Assembly (NCBI GenBank): GCA_963822825.1
Contig: CAWGIW010000004.1
Location: forward strand, 124,001-188,000
From: JAWWPY01 sp963822825
GTDB taxonomy: Bacteria; Actinomycetota; Actinomycetes; Streptosporangiales; Streptosporangiaceae
Length of the DNA: 64,000 nt
Direction: 5' to 3'
Shown: positions 8,859-17,381 of the stretch, one piece after another
Position numbering within the stretch: the stretch's first letter is position 1
Layout of the letters: the number at the start of each line of letters is the position of its first letter
Notes under the pieces: generated by a model
What the model was told of the DNA's origin: nothing
Seen by the model: only the letters and a program-made list of their open reading frames with translations
Databases searched by the model: none
Position numbers and translations under genes: made by a program

Positions 8859-9423
8859 ATGGATGATGTGGGCGAACCGCATGCGACGCAGGCGGATGCG
8901 GGCGCCGCGATCGAGTCGGCGCTGGCCGGCCTCGGGCTCGCCTGGGAGAGCCCGCAGCCCGGGAGCTACCTGGTCCGGCTGGAGGGGCAGCACAAGCTGG
9001 CCACCATGACCTGGCTCATCGCGGGGACCCACAGCCTGCACGTGGAGGCCTTCTTCTGCCGCCAGCCCGATGAGAACCACGCCCGGTTCTACCGGTTCCT
9101 CCTGGAGCGCAACGGCCGGATGTACGGGGTGCATTTCGCGCTCGACCCGGTGGGGGACGTATACCTGGTGGGCCAGGCTCCCGCTGGCCTCCGCGTCCGC
9201 GGACGAGATCGACCGCATCCTGGGCTGCGTGCTCAGCTACTCCGACGAGAACTTCGACGCCGCACTAGCCCTCGGCTTCGCCTCGTCGATCCGCAAGGAG
9301 TGGGCGTGGCGGGTGAAGCGTGGGGAGAGCCTCGCCAACCTGCGCGCGTTCGCCGCTCTCGCCGATCCCGGGCACGGCGGGCCGGGCGGCACCCAGGGCC
9401 CGGACCCGGAGCCCGGGACCTGA
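8859..9423 (+). CDS. YbjN-domain protein (type III secretion chaperone-like fold); one frameshift
   Basis: YbjN proteins are small cytosolic proteins with a chaperone-like fold; the gene next to mshA is conserved in actinobacteria (Rv0487 type). The first part (YLVRLEGQHKLATMTWLIAG, then RFYRFLLERNGRMYGVHFAL) is in the frame of 8859. From about 9174 the match continues in another frame (DEIDRILGCVLSYSDENFD, FASSIRKEWAWRVKRGES) to 9423. GGGCCAGG at 9170-9177 where GGGCAGG would keep the frame indicates a one-base insertion. An in-frame ATG at 8850 is an alternative start. Confidence 0.8.
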
Positions 9424-9459
9424 CCAGCCGGACCTGACCAGCCGGACCTGAGCGGGCGG

Positions 9460-10869
9460 TCAGGCGGCTGGCGCCGGGGAGATGGAGCCGGGCGGCGGGA
9501 TCACCCCGGGCCCGGACGCCGAGCACGCCAGCGCGCCCGGGTCGGTGGCGAGCAGGGGCTGGGCCAGTGGCGGCGGCGCCGCAAAGGCCGGCCTGCGCAG
9601 GTCGAGCAAGTCGAGCAGATCGCCCGCGTTGGCGTCCCGGTAGGTCAGGGCCGGGAGATTCCACTTGGTCTCCACGAGCTTCAGGATGCTGGTGTGGTCG
9701 TAGACCCGATGGGAGACATAGCGAGGCCGCGCCCACGGGGACACGACGGCGCAGGGCACGCGGAATCCGTACCGGCCGAACCCGTCGTAGGCCGTTCCCT
9801 GCCCGGCGGGCACCTGCGGTGCGATGCTGTCCGGCGGCACCGCGCGCGGCGGGGGGACATGGTCGTAGTAGCCGCCGTGCTCGTCAAAGGTCCAGATCAG
9901 CAGCGTGCGCGACCAGCCCGGCCCGGCCATGACCGCGTTGATCACCTGGGCGGCGAACGCCTCGCCCAGGGCGATGTTCTGCGGGTTCTCCTCGTCCTGC
10001 GTGCCGTACTGGGGCTCGACCAGGCAGACGTTCGGCAGGGTGCCAGCCGCCGCGTCGGTGTAGAACCCCGCGATGGGGACGACCTTGGTGCCGAGGTTCT
10101 TCAGGTACAGCGGGGGATATAGCTCGGTGGTGGCGAGATTGGTGTAGTAGTCCTTCCAGGTGATGCCGTTGGCGTCGAGCTCATCGAAGATCGTCCCGTT
10201 CGGCGGGTAGTCGGTCAGCGCGGGGGTGGTGTCGTCAACCTGGCCGATGGAGGTGGCCGCGAGGAGGTAGCGCCGGTTCGGGTAGGTCTGGCCGAGCACC
10301 GAGCAGAAGTATCGGTCAGCGATCGGGAACGCCGACGCCAAGGAGTAATAGAAGGGCAAGTCAGCCTGCTCCCAGTAGCCCATCGCGACCGGGCCGCTGC
10401 CCGACTCGACGAACCCATCCAGCCTGCCGCCGGCGTACTGGGTGTGGCTGGCCAGCCAGTCCTGGGCGGGATGCCCGGAAAGCTGGCAGGTGGTCGGCAT
10501 CCGGAAAGCATGCTGGATCCGGCCGTCCGGGTAAGGGTTCGACGCCAGCGGCCGGCCGTCGCGGCCAAGCCGGAAACCGTCGGCGTCCCGGCGGCGGAGC
10601 ATGCCCAGGTGGTTGTCGTAGGAGTGGTTCTCCATCATCACCACGACGATGTGCTCGATCTGCGGGATGGTGTCGGTACCCTCTGGCCATCGCGGGTACG
10701 GGAGCGACCCAGGCGCGCGCCGGTGGGCCTGCCCCGCTGCGCCCACCGGGATCCCGGGAGCCGCCCGCCACGCCCCGGTGCCGGCCAGTGCGCCCCCGAT
10801 CAGGCCCGCCTTCAGCAGCGATCGCCTGCTCGGCCCGTCGTTACCTGATGCTGCCTGCCCGCCGCTCAT
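9460..10869 (-). CDS. Tat-exported phosphoesterase family protein (phospholipase C / acid phosphatase-like, PF04185)
   Basis: The N-terminus has a twin-arginine signal (SRRSLLKAG, Arg15-Arg16) followed by a hydrophobic Gly/Ala stretch, so the enzyme should be exported folded. The mature part has the family metal and nucleophile motifs: EHIVVVMMENHSYDNHLG, FCSVLGQTYPNRRYLLAAT, and TFDEHGGYYDHVPPP near the C-terminus. Family members hydrolyse phospholipids or other phosphate esters and are often phosphate-regulated, which fits the nearby senX3-regX3 pair (inference). It is convergent with the YbjN gene; 36 bp containing two copies of a 14-bp direct repeat separate them. Confidence 0.9.
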   Translation of the reverse strand: MSGGQAASGNDGPSRRSLLKAGLIGGALAGTGAWRAAPGIPVGAAGQAHRRAPGSLPYPRWPEGTDTIPQIEHIVVVMMENHSYDNHLGMLRRRDADGFRLGRDGRPLASNPYPDGRIQHAFRMPTTCQLSGHPAQDWLASHTQYAGGRLDGFVESGSGPVAMGYWEQADLPFYYSLASAFPIADRYFCSVLGQTYPNRRYLLAATSIGQVDDTTPALTDYPPNGTIFDELDANGITWKDYYTNLATTELYPPLYLKNLGTKVVPIAGFYTDAAAGTLPNVCLVEPQYGTQDEENPQNIALGEAFAAQVINAVMAGPGWSRTLLIWTFDEHGGYYDHVPPPRAVPPDSIAPQVPAGQGTAYDGFGRYGFRVPCAVVSPWARPRYVSHRVYDHTSILKLVETKWNLPALTYRDANAGDLLDLLDLRRPAFAAPPPLAQPLLATDPGALACSASGPGVIPPPGSISPAPAA

Positions 10870-11166
10870 GATGACCCATCCCGTCCCGGTGCCCGCGACC
10901 CGGCCGATAGTGTCCCAGCCGTTGAGTACCGTGGCGTGGCTATCATGTGACAGATCGTCGACAAACCGACGTCATATCGGCAACATGAGCAACCCGGACA
11001 GCTGAACTTTCCGGGCCGGCCGGACGTTGCCCAGAGCAGACGCCCTCAGGAACAGTGCGATCGACTCCCAGCTAGCCTTAGGGTCCGTCTGATTTGCTGA
11101 TAAACGTCTTATGCCCGGTGCGCTGGTGCTGGCGCGCCAGCCGTGGCAGTGCGGGAGGAGGGGCTC

Positions 11167-11580
11167 ATGCGGCGGAATGACGTGCGTTTCGCGGTCGCTG
11201 CCCGTGAGGACGGCCTGCGCCGGGTCAGGAGCCTGACCACACGCATCGGCGCGGCCGGCGTGGTGTCATCCGCGGCCATCGCGCTCGCGCTCGGCCACCC
11301 AGCCGGACCAGCCATCCAGCCCGCGGCCGGGAACGGTACGGCCAGTCCAAGCCAGACCGGGCCCAACGAAAACAGCCCAAGCTCGAGCACGTCACCCGGC
11401 AACTCAGCCAACGGTAACTCACAGCCGGCCAGCTCACCGGCGGGCAGTTCACCGCCGGGCAGTTCACCGCCGCAGACCTCGCCGCCCAGGACCTCGCAGC
11501 CGAGCAGTTCGCCGCAGGCGCCCGCGCAGAGCCCGGTACCAGCGGCGGGCTCCGGCCAGGTGGTCTCGGGCGGATCATGA
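11167..11580 (+). CDS. Small membrane-anchored Ser/Pro-rich protein, first gene of an electron-transfer operon
   Basis: The start ATG 11167 has GGAGGAGGGG 3-12 nt upstream. The 137-residue product has a charged N-terminus (residues 1-25), one membrane segment or signal (IGAAGVVSSAAIALALG), and then a long disordered Ser/Pro/Asn-rich tail with repeats of the type SSPPG. No family is recognised. Its stop overlaps the next gene's ATG, so it is probably co-translated with the cytochrome b-like gene; a tethering or assembly role is a guess. Confidence 0.75.
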   Translation: MRRNDVRFAVAAREDGLRRVRSLTTRIGAAGVVSSAAIALALGHPAGPAIQPAAGNGTASPSQTGPNENSPSSSTSPGNSANGNSQPASSPAGSSPPGSSPPQTSPPRTSQPSSSPQAPAQSPVPAAGSGQVVSGGS

Positions 11581-12506
11581 CCTCGGCGGCTCCTGCCGGA
11601 TCACTGTCCGGCGCGCTGCGCGTGGGCGGAACGCTGCACGTCATGGCGGGGCACGGGGCGGTCGCCGGGCATGGGGCGATCGTGGTCACCTCGTCCACCC
11701 CGCTCTGGTACACCACCCGGGCCACCGGCCTGGTGGCGCTGGTGCTGCTGACCGTGAGCATGGCGCTGGGCCTGCTCACCTCGGTGCGTTACGAGCACCC
11801 GCGCTGGCCCCGGTTCATCACCATCGGCCTGCACCGGAGCATCTCGCTGCTCGCGTGCGCCTTCACCGCGGTGCACATCGTGACCACGGTGCTGGACAGT
11901 TTCGTGCCGATCGGGGTGGCGGACGCGTTCGTGCCGTTCATCTCCGCGTACCGGCCGATCTGGCTCGGGCTCGGTGCGATCGCTACCGACCTGCTGATCG
12001 CGGTCACGGTGACCAGCCTGCTGCGGGCGCGGCTGGGCTACCGGGCCTGGCGGCTGGTGCATTGGGCCGCGTACCTGTGCTGGCCCGTCGCGGTGGTGCA
12101 CGGCCTGGGCACGGGGAGCGACACCATGACCCGGTGGGTGCTGGTGCTAACCCTCGGCTGTGTGGCCGGGGTCACCGGCCTGGTGGCCTGGCGGCTGGTC
12201 CAGGGCTGGCCCTCCCGCGCGGGCCTGCGCGTCGCGGGCGCGATCACGCTGGTGATCTTCTTGATCGCGGCGGGGGTCTGGCTGATGGCGGGGCCGCTGA
12301 AGCCGGGCTGGTCCCGACGGGCTGGTATGCCGGCGCTGGTGCTTACCGTCGGGGGGGTGCGGGCGGCCACGGGCCGCCCTGCGCTGCGCCTGCGGCGCTT
12401 TACGCGCTGGGCGCCCCGCGACCGCCCACACCTGACTGACGGCGTTACCGGCGGGCGGATTTCAGCGGCGTCCGGGGGACCATCGGCCTCGCAGGTCACG
12501 AAGTGA
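11577..12506 (+). CDS. Ferric-reductase-like transmembrane cytochrome b protein
   Basis: The six-helix core matches the ferric reductase-like transmembrane domain: helices at about residues 45-70, 84-108, 125-150, 158-178, 186-208 and 218-240, with candidate haem-ligand histidines H85 (GLHRSISLLA), H99 (AVHIVTT), H161 (LVHWAAYL) and H174 (VVHGLG). It lacks a fused FAD/NADPH domain; electrons would have to come from the neighbouring flavoprotein and ferredoxin (inference). It overlaps both neighbours by 4 bp. The last 45 residues (from RPALRLRRFTRWAP) are encoded by a dispersed repeat and look unlike the family. Confidence 0.85.
   Translation: MTSAAPAGSLSGALRVGGTLHVMAGHGAVAGHGAIVVTSSTPLWYTTRATGLVALVLLTVSMALGLLTSVRYEHPRWPRFITIGLHRSISLLACAFTAVHIVTTVLDSFVPIGVADAFVPFISAYRPIWLGLGAIATDLLIAVTVTSLLRARLGYRAWRLVHWAAYLCWPVAVVHGLGTGSDTMTRWVLVLTLGCVAGVTGLVAWRLVQGWPSRAGLRVAGAITLVIFLIAAGVWLMAGPLKPGWSRRAGMPALVLTVGGVRAATGRPALRLRRFTRWAPRDRPHLTDGVTGGRISAASGGPSASQVTK
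12378..12410. repeat. Dispersed GC-rich repeat, copy 2 (33 bp), inside the cytochrome b gene end
   Basis: The sequence matches the copy at 8749-8782 apart from one T fewer in the T run. It lies within the last 130 bp of the ferric-reductase-like gene and encodes its atypical Arg-rich C-terminus. Flanking GGGCG/CGCCC bases are again complementary. Confidence 0.8.
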
Positions 12507-13894
12507 GCGGGCCACACGGTCCCGGGCCGAACCGGCGCACGCCGCCGTCCGGCCAGGTGCCGGGCGGGCGCGTGCTGGCGCCGGGCCAACTGCCCCGGCT
12601 GATCGGCGGACGTGGTCCGCTGGGGCTGCGCGGGCACATCGAGCGGTACGGCCCGATGCCAGCTAACCCGGGACCGGACGGCGGCCGGGGTGGCCACGGC
12701 GGGCCTCAGCAGCTGATCGTCAGGGTCGAGCGGGCCGGGCTGACCGGGCGTGGCGGCGCGGGCTTCCCGACCGCCCGCAAGATGCGCGCCGTCGCCGGGC
12801 GGAAACGCGGGGGACCCGCCGTGGTGGTCGCCAATGGGGTCGAATCCGAGCCCGCCAGCAGCAAGGACTCGATCCTGCTCAGCCAGTCCCCGCACCTGGT
12901 GCTGGACGGCATCGCGGCGGCCGCGGCGGCGGTCGGCGCCAGCGAAGCGTACCTGTGCGTGGACGGCCGCCATCCGCGCCGGGCCGGGCAGCTCTCGGCG
13001 GCCATCGCGGACCGCGCGGACGCCGGGATCGCCGAGGTGCCAGTCCAGCTGGTCTCGTTGCCGGACAGGTACGTGGCCAGCGAAGAGTCCGCGCTGGTGA
13101 ACTTCCTGAACGGCGCCCCCGCGGTGCCCGGGTACGTCCCGCCGCGCCCGTTCGAGCGCGGCGTGGGCGGCCGGGCCACGCTGGTGAACAATGTGGAGAC
13201 GCTGGCGCATATCGCGCTGATCGCCAGGTACGGCCCGGACTGGTTCTGCTCCGTCGGCACCCAGGCGGCCCCGGGTTCCGCTCTGCTCACGATCAGCGGC
13301 GCGGTGCGCAGGCCCGGGGTCTACGAGGTCGCCCTGGGCACCAGGATCGGGGAGCTTATCGCGCTGGCCGGCGGGGCGGCAGAGCCGCCGCAGGCACTCC
13401 TGGCCGGCGGGTATTTCGGCGGCTGGCTGCCGTTGCCCGCCGCCGTCAACGTTCCGGCGAGCCACCCCGGCCTGCGGTCGGCGGGCGGCGCGCTTGGCGC
13501 CGGCGTACTGATCGTGCTCCCCGTATCCGCCTGCGGAATCGCGGAGACCGCGCGGGTCTTCCGTTACCTGGCGGGCCAGAGCGCCGGCCAGTGCGGGCCG
13601 TGCACCTACGGGCTGCCGGACATCGCTGGCGCATTGGACCATATCGCCTGGCAGGGCGGGAATGAGCGGGCCGACGCCTGGATGCGGCAGCTTATGCCGC
13701 TGGTGGCCGGGCGCGGGGCCTGTCATTTCCCCGACGGGGCGGTGGCCCTGGTCGCGAGCGCGCTCCGGGTGTTCGGCGCGGATCTGGAGCACCATCTGCG
13801 GTATGGGCCGTGCCCGCGGGCCGCCCGGGCCCCCCTGCTGCCCGTCCCGGGGCCCGGCGAGCGCCCGCGGGGCCCCAAAACGGGGCCACGGTAG
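12503..13894 (+). CDS. NuoF-like NADH:acceptor flavoprotein (FMN/SLBB/iron-sulfur), with an altered cluster motif
   Basis: The 463-residue protein resembles the 51-kDa (NuoF) subunit of complex I. The glycine-rich FMN/NADH region is GLTGRGGAGFPTARKM; then GVESEPASSKDSILL, the ESALVNFLNG/NNVETLAHI region, an SLBB domain (ISGAVRRPGVYEV) and the cluster region AGQCGPCTYG with a distant Cys in RGACHFPDG. Canonical NuoF has SCGxCxPC plus a fourth Cys; here the first Cys is Ala, leaving three. The first 70 residues are low complexity. GTGA overlap with the gene before and 2 bp from the ferredoxin after suggest an operon that passes electrons from NAD(P)H to ferredoxin and cytochrome b. Confidence 0.85.
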   Translation: MSGPHGPGPNRRTPPSGQVPGGRVLAPGQLPRLIGGRGPLGLRGHIERYGPMPANPGPDGGRGGHGGPQQLIVRVERAGLTGRGGAGFPTARKMRAVAGRKRGGPAVVVANGVESEPASSKDSILLSQSPHLVLDGIAAAAAAVGASEAYLCVDGRHPRRAGQLSAAIADRADAGIAEVPVQLVSLPDRYVASEESALVNFLNGAPAVPGYVPPRPFERGVGGRATLVNNVETLAHIALIARYGPDWFCSVGTQAAPGSALLTISGAVRRPGVYEVALGTRIGELIALAGGAAEPPQALLAGGYFGGWLPLPAAVNVPASHPGLRSAGGALGAGVLIVLPVSACGIAETARVFRYLAGQSAGQCGPCTYGLPDIAGALDHIAWQGGNERADAWMRQLMPLVAGRGACHFPDGAVALVASALRVFGADLEHHLRYGPCPRAARAPLLPVPGPGERPRGPKTGPR

Positions 13895-13896
13895 CC

Positions 13897-14112
13897 GTGT
13901 CCCGGGTGCTGCGGGTCAACCCGATCGCCTGCGACGCGCATGGTGTCTGCGCCGATCTGCTTCCCGAGCTCATTGCCCTGGATCCCTGGGGGTACCCGGT
14001 CATCACCCCGGGGCCGGTTCCCGACGAGCTGATTCCGCACGCCCGCCGGGCGGTGGCCGCCTGCCCGACCCTCGCCCTGCGGCTGGAGAGCGAACGCCGC
14101 TCCCGGGCCTAG
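13897..14112 (+). CDS. Small [3Fe-4S]-type ferredoxin
   Basis: The 71-residue product has the single-cluster pattern Cys-x5-Cys...Cys-Pro (ACDAHGVCADLLPE and AVAACPTLAL), as in actinobacterial P450-type ferredoxins with three cysteines. GTG 13897 begins 2 bp after the NuoF-like stop, so it should be translationally coupled. It is the likely soluble carrier between the flavoprotein and the membrane cytochrome of the same operon. Confidence 0.85.
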   Translation: MSRVLRVNPIACDAHGVCADLLPELIALDPWGYPVITPGPVPDELIPHARRAVAACPTLALRLESERRSRA

Positions 14113-14170
14113 GGCGTGTCGCTAGGCTTCCGCGCAGGCGTCGGCTTTGAGGTACGGGCAGGGAGTGTGG

Positions 14171-15307
14171 ATGGGACCACTGGACGGCATCCGGGTCATT
14201 GAGATCGCGAGCCTGGCGCCAGCGCCGTTCGGCTGCATGGTTCTTTCCGATCTGGGCGCGGATGTGCTCCGGGTGGACCGGCCGGATCGCGCGGGCCGCC
14301 AGGCGCTCCCACCGGTGGACCCGCTGGCCCGAGGCCGCAGGTCCATCCGCCTCAACCTCAAGGACGCCGAGGGCGTCACCGTCCTGCTGCGCCTCGTGGC
14401 CGGCGCCGATGTTCTCGTGGAAGGGTTCCGGCCCGGTGTCGCGGAGCGGCTTGGCTTCGGGCCGGACGTCTGCCTGGAGCGCAACCCGCGGCTGGTCTTC
14501 GCCCGGATGACCGGCTGGGGCCAGGACGGCCCGCTGGCCAGCGCCGCCGGGCACGACATCGACTACATCGCGGTCGCCGGGAGCCTCTACCCGATCGGCC
14601 GGGCCGGTGAGCGGCCCGTGCCGCCGCTGAACCTGGTCGGCGACTTCGGCGGCGGCGGCATGCTGCTCGCCGTGGGCGTGCTCGCCGCCCTGCTGGAGCG
14701 GGAGCGCTCCGGCCGCGGGCAGGTCGTGGACGCCGCGATGGTCAACGGGTCGGCGCTGCTGACGTCGTTCATCCACGGGCTCCGGGCCGCCGGGGCGTGG
14801 CAGGACGAGCGGGGCAGCAACGTGCTCGACGGCGGCGCTCCCTTCTACGACACGTACGAGACCGCAGACGGCCAGCACATGGCGGTCGGCGCCCTCGAAC
14901 CGAAGTTCTACGACGAGCTGCTGACCCGGCTCGGCCTGGACAGTGCCGGGCTGCCCGGCCAGTACGACCGGTCCGGCTGGCCGACCTTGCGGGACCGGCT
15001 GGCCCGAGCGTTCGCGGAACGGACCCAGGCCGAGCTGGTCGAGCTGTTCGAGGGCTCGGACGCGTGCGTGGCCCCGGTGCTGAGCCCGGGGGATGCGCCT
15101 GCCCATCCGCACAATGCGGCCCGTGGCACGTTCATCAAGGTGGGCGGCGTCATCCAGCCGGCGCCCGCCCCCCGGTTCGGCCGGACCCCGGCCGCCACGC
15201 CCGCGCCGCCGGCCAAGCCAGGCGCAGACACCGACGGGGTCCTGGCCGGGCTCGGCTTCTCCCCGGCGGAGGTCATCGCGCTCCGCGACCGAGGCATCGC
15301 CAGCTGA
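14171..15307 (+). CDS. CaiB/BaiF (type III) CoA transferase, alpha-methylacyl-CoA racemase-like
   Basis: The 378-residue protein starts LDGIRVIEIASLAPAPFG and contains DVLRVDRPD, the EGFRPGV motif, MTGWGQDGPL, and AGHDIDYIAVAG with the His/Asp expected in racemases of this family (MCR type), then GDFGGGGMLLAVG. Family enzymes either transfer CoA between carboxylic acids or epimerise 2-methylacyl-CoA in branched-chain lipid degradation; the HDIDY motif favours the racemase. GGGAG lies 6 nt upstream of ATG 14171. It looks monocistronic. Confidence 0.9.
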   Translation: MGPLDGIRVIEIASLAPAPFGCMVLSDLGADVLRVDRPDRAGRQALPPVDPLARGRRSIRLNLKDAEGVTVLLRLVAGADVLVEGFRPGVAERLGFGPDVCLERNPRLVFARMTGWGQDGPLASAAGHDIDYIAVAGSLYPIGRAGERPVPPLNLVGDFGGGGMLLAVGVLAALLERERSGRGQVVDAAMVNGSALLTSFIHGLRAAGAWQDERGSNVLDGGAPFYDTYETADGQHMAVGALEPKFYDELLTRLGLDSAGLPGQYDRSGWPTLRDRLARAFAERTQAELVELFEGSDACVAPVLSPGDAPAHPHNAARGTFIKVGGVIQPAPAPRFGRTPAATPAPPAKPGADTDGVLAGLGFSPAEVIALRDRGIAS

Positions 15308-15379
15308 CCCCTGCCCCCAGGCGATTGCCGCGTTACGCTGGGTTTTCGGCGGCTATGCGCCCGGCGCCCGAGACCGCCG

Positions 15380-16882
15380 TCATCCACCGCCCAGCCGGAC
15401 GGCCTTGACCGCCAGCAGGACGACGGAAACCACGAGGTAACCGCGGAGCAGCAGCATGGCCAGCTTGGTCGCCGGTGACCAGACGACCGGCTTGAGCAGC
15501 GCGAGCGGGGGCATCCGCCAGTTGGCGCGCTGCTGCACCGTCATACGCACCGGTGCTGGCCGGGCCCGGCCGTCGCGCCGCTGCGTGAGTTCCAGCCAGA
15601 GGCCCGCCCCTCCCCCGCCCACCAGCAGTGTGATGGCCGTTACCACCGCGACCGCGGAAACGTTCACGTTCGGGAATACCGTGCTGACCACGAGCGTGCC
15701 GGACAGGGTCAGCAGGACACCGATGATGACACTGGCCAGCATGTTGAGCCAGCGCTTGTTGACCCACGGGCCGAGGACCTCGGGATCGTTGCATAGCAAA
15801 AGCAGGAACACGCTGGCGCTGGGCAGCAGCACCCCGGCCAGGGCCTGCACGCTGGTGGTGATCAGCCCGAGCGGTGCCTTCGGGATAAGGACGATGCCCG
15901 CGGCCACCACCACGAGAGCGGTGTAGCTCGCGTAGAACGGCCTCGCGTCCCGGAAGCTGCGGTGCAGCGAGTGCTTCAGGCCGAACACGTCGCCGAACGC
16001 GTAACTGGTGGACAGGGTCACCGCCGAGGCGCCGATGATGCTCGCGTCCAGCAGCACGATGGCGAACAGCGCACCGAACACGTAGCTGTGCTGCTCCAGC
16101 GCGCGGGCCACCCCGAGCGCATCGGTGAACTTCCCGGCCAGGTTCGTGCCGCGGACCGCGAACACGGCCACCACCTCGATCGCGATGGCCCCCACCACAA
16201 CGACGATGGCGCCGACCGCGGTGTCGGCCCGCTCGTAGCCGATGAACCGCGGCGTGATGCGCTTGTCGACGACGTTGGACTGCTGGAAGAACAGTTGCCA
16301 GGGCGCCACGGTGGTGCCGACGATCGCGATGATGAGCAGTACCGCGGTCGAGTTGGCGCCCCCCTGGATTCCTGGTACCACGAGGTGGTAGGCGATCGCG
16401 CCGTAGTGCGGTCCCGACATCAGGGCCAGCGGGTACAGGACCAGGCTGGTCGCGATGAACAGGAAGATGGCCCGTTCCCAGCGGGCAAAGCTGCCGCTGG
16501 CGGTGATGCCGATCAGCAGGACGGCGGTCAGCGGCACCGAGACGTACGGGCTGATGCCGAAGTAGCGCAGCGCGAGCGAGACGCCGATGAACTCGGTGAC
16601 GATGGTCAGGAAGTTGAGCAGGAACAGGTCCCCGACGCTGAACCAGCCCCAGAACCGGCCGAACCGCTCGTTGATCAGCCGGGCATGCCCGACGCCGGTG
16701 ACGGCACCGAGCCTGACCACCATCTCCTGGTTGACGATCAGCACGGGAATCAGCAGCAGCAGGACCCAGAGCAGGCTGTAGCCGTAGTTCTGGCCGGCCT
16801 GGGCGTAGGTGGAGACGCCGCCCGCGTCGTTGTCGCCGACCATGACGATCAGGCCGGGGCCCATAATGGCCAGGAATGTCAC
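15380..16882 (-). CDS. NRAMP-family divalent metal ion transporter (first of two); N-terminus probably extends upstream
   Basis: About eleven membrane helices; the first carries the NRAMP metal-site motif as GDNDAGGVSTYAQAG, and helix 6 has VGTTVAPWQLFFQ. Substrates of the family are Mn2+, Fe2+ or Mg2+. The GTG at 16882 begins at MTFLAIMGPG, but the frame continues upstream with family-like sequence (DEAHVGDIEGALGRIR) and then an Ala/Gln/Pro repeat, without a start codon. An ATG at 17085 (MAQPP) is out of frame by an indel, so the true protein probably starts there. It is divergent from the second metal-transport operon. Confidence 0.88.
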   Translation of the reverse strand: MTFLAIMGPGLIVMVGDNDAGGVSTYAQAGQNYGYSLLWVLLLLIPVLIVNQEMVVRLGAVTGVGHARLINERFGRFWGWFSVGDLFLLNFLTIVTEFIGVSLALRYFGISPYVSVPLTAVLLIGITASGSFARWERAIFLFIATSLVLYPLALMSGPHYGAIAYHLVVPGIQGGANSTAVLLIIAIVGTTVAPWQLFFQQSNVVDKRITPRFIGYERADTAVGAIVVVVGAIAIEVVAVFAVRGTNLAGKFTDALGVARALEQHSYVFGALFAIVLLDASIIGASAVTLSTSYAFGDVFGLKHSLHRSFRDARPFYASYTALVVVAAGIVLIPKAPLGLITTSVQALAGVLLPSASVFLLLLCNDPEVLGPWVNKRWLNMLASVIIGVLLTLSGTLVVSTVFPNVNVSAVAVVTAITLLVGGGGAGLWLELTQRRDGRARPAPVRMTVQQRANWRMPPLALLKPVVWSPATKLAMLLLRGYLVVSVVLLAVKAVRLGGG

Positions 16883-16998
16883 CAGGTGGCGGCGCAGCCC
16901 CCGGCGGCTATCGTCGTCGCTCAGCCGGATCCGGCCGAGCGCGCCCTCGATGTCGCCGACGTGTGCCTCGTCAAGGACGGCACTGGGTACGGCCAGAG

Positions 16999-17059
16999 CG
17001 GGGGCGGCCTGGGCGGCGGCGGCCTGGGCGGGGGCGGCCTGGGCGGGGGCGGCCTGGAT
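16999..17059. repeat. Four 15-bp tandem repeats before the NRAMP coding region
   Basis: Units of the type GGCCTGGGCGGGGGC repeat about four times. Read on the minus strand in the NRAMP frame they encode AQAAP/AQAAA pentapeptides, a probable disordered N-terminal linker. Confidence 0.8.
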
Positions 17060-17381
17060 GGGCGGGGGCGAGGCGGCTGCGCCATCGCCAACTCACAGCG
17101 GCTCGATGGTGAACAGCAGGCTCGCCGGGGGTTGACCACGGGCGCATGGGTAGTGTGCTGTTACCGGGACCCTGGCTGTCCTCCCGGGGATCACGACAGG
17201 CATTTCTGGCGCAAAACCGAGGCGAGGGGGTCTGGCCGTGCTGGGCGACCCAAGCAGTACAACCACGGCGGCCCCGGGCAGGAGCCGGGCCGCCGGACGG
17301 TACCCGTTCCCATCTCGCCCACGCTTGCCCGCCGGTCCGGGTTAGACAACCCGGACCTGGCCGGCGGCGCAGGAGGTTGCT
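17060..17381. other. Divergent leader region between the two metal-transport units
   Basis: This region should carry promoters for the NRAMP gene (minus) and the MgtE-N/NRAMP operon (plus). It contains two strong hairpins, at about 17264-17296 (CGGCGGCCC/GGGCCGCCG) and at 17335-17358. I looked for the conserved cores of the M-box and yybP-ykoY metal riboswitches and did not find either. Confidence 0.5.
17335..17358 (+). promoter_or_regulatory. Perfect 10-bp stem-loop in the 5' leader of the metal-transport operon
   Basis: GGTCCGGGTT-AGAC-AACCCGGACC folds as a perfect hairpin with a 4-nt loop, extended by outer CGCCGG/CCGGCG arms. It ends about 12 nt before the AGGAGG of the gene starting at 17382, so it could hide or expose the ribosome site. 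It has no U-run, so a simple terminator is less likely. Confidence 0.5.

Noticed and set aside
12038..13795. 585-residue open frame on the minus strand
   Set aside because: It is antisense to the cytochrome b and NuoF-like genes, which have clear motifs and coupled starts.
17085..17381. M-box or yybP-ykoY metal riboswitch upstream of the metal transporters
   Set aside because: The conserved cores of both classes are not present on either strand; only simple hairpins remain.
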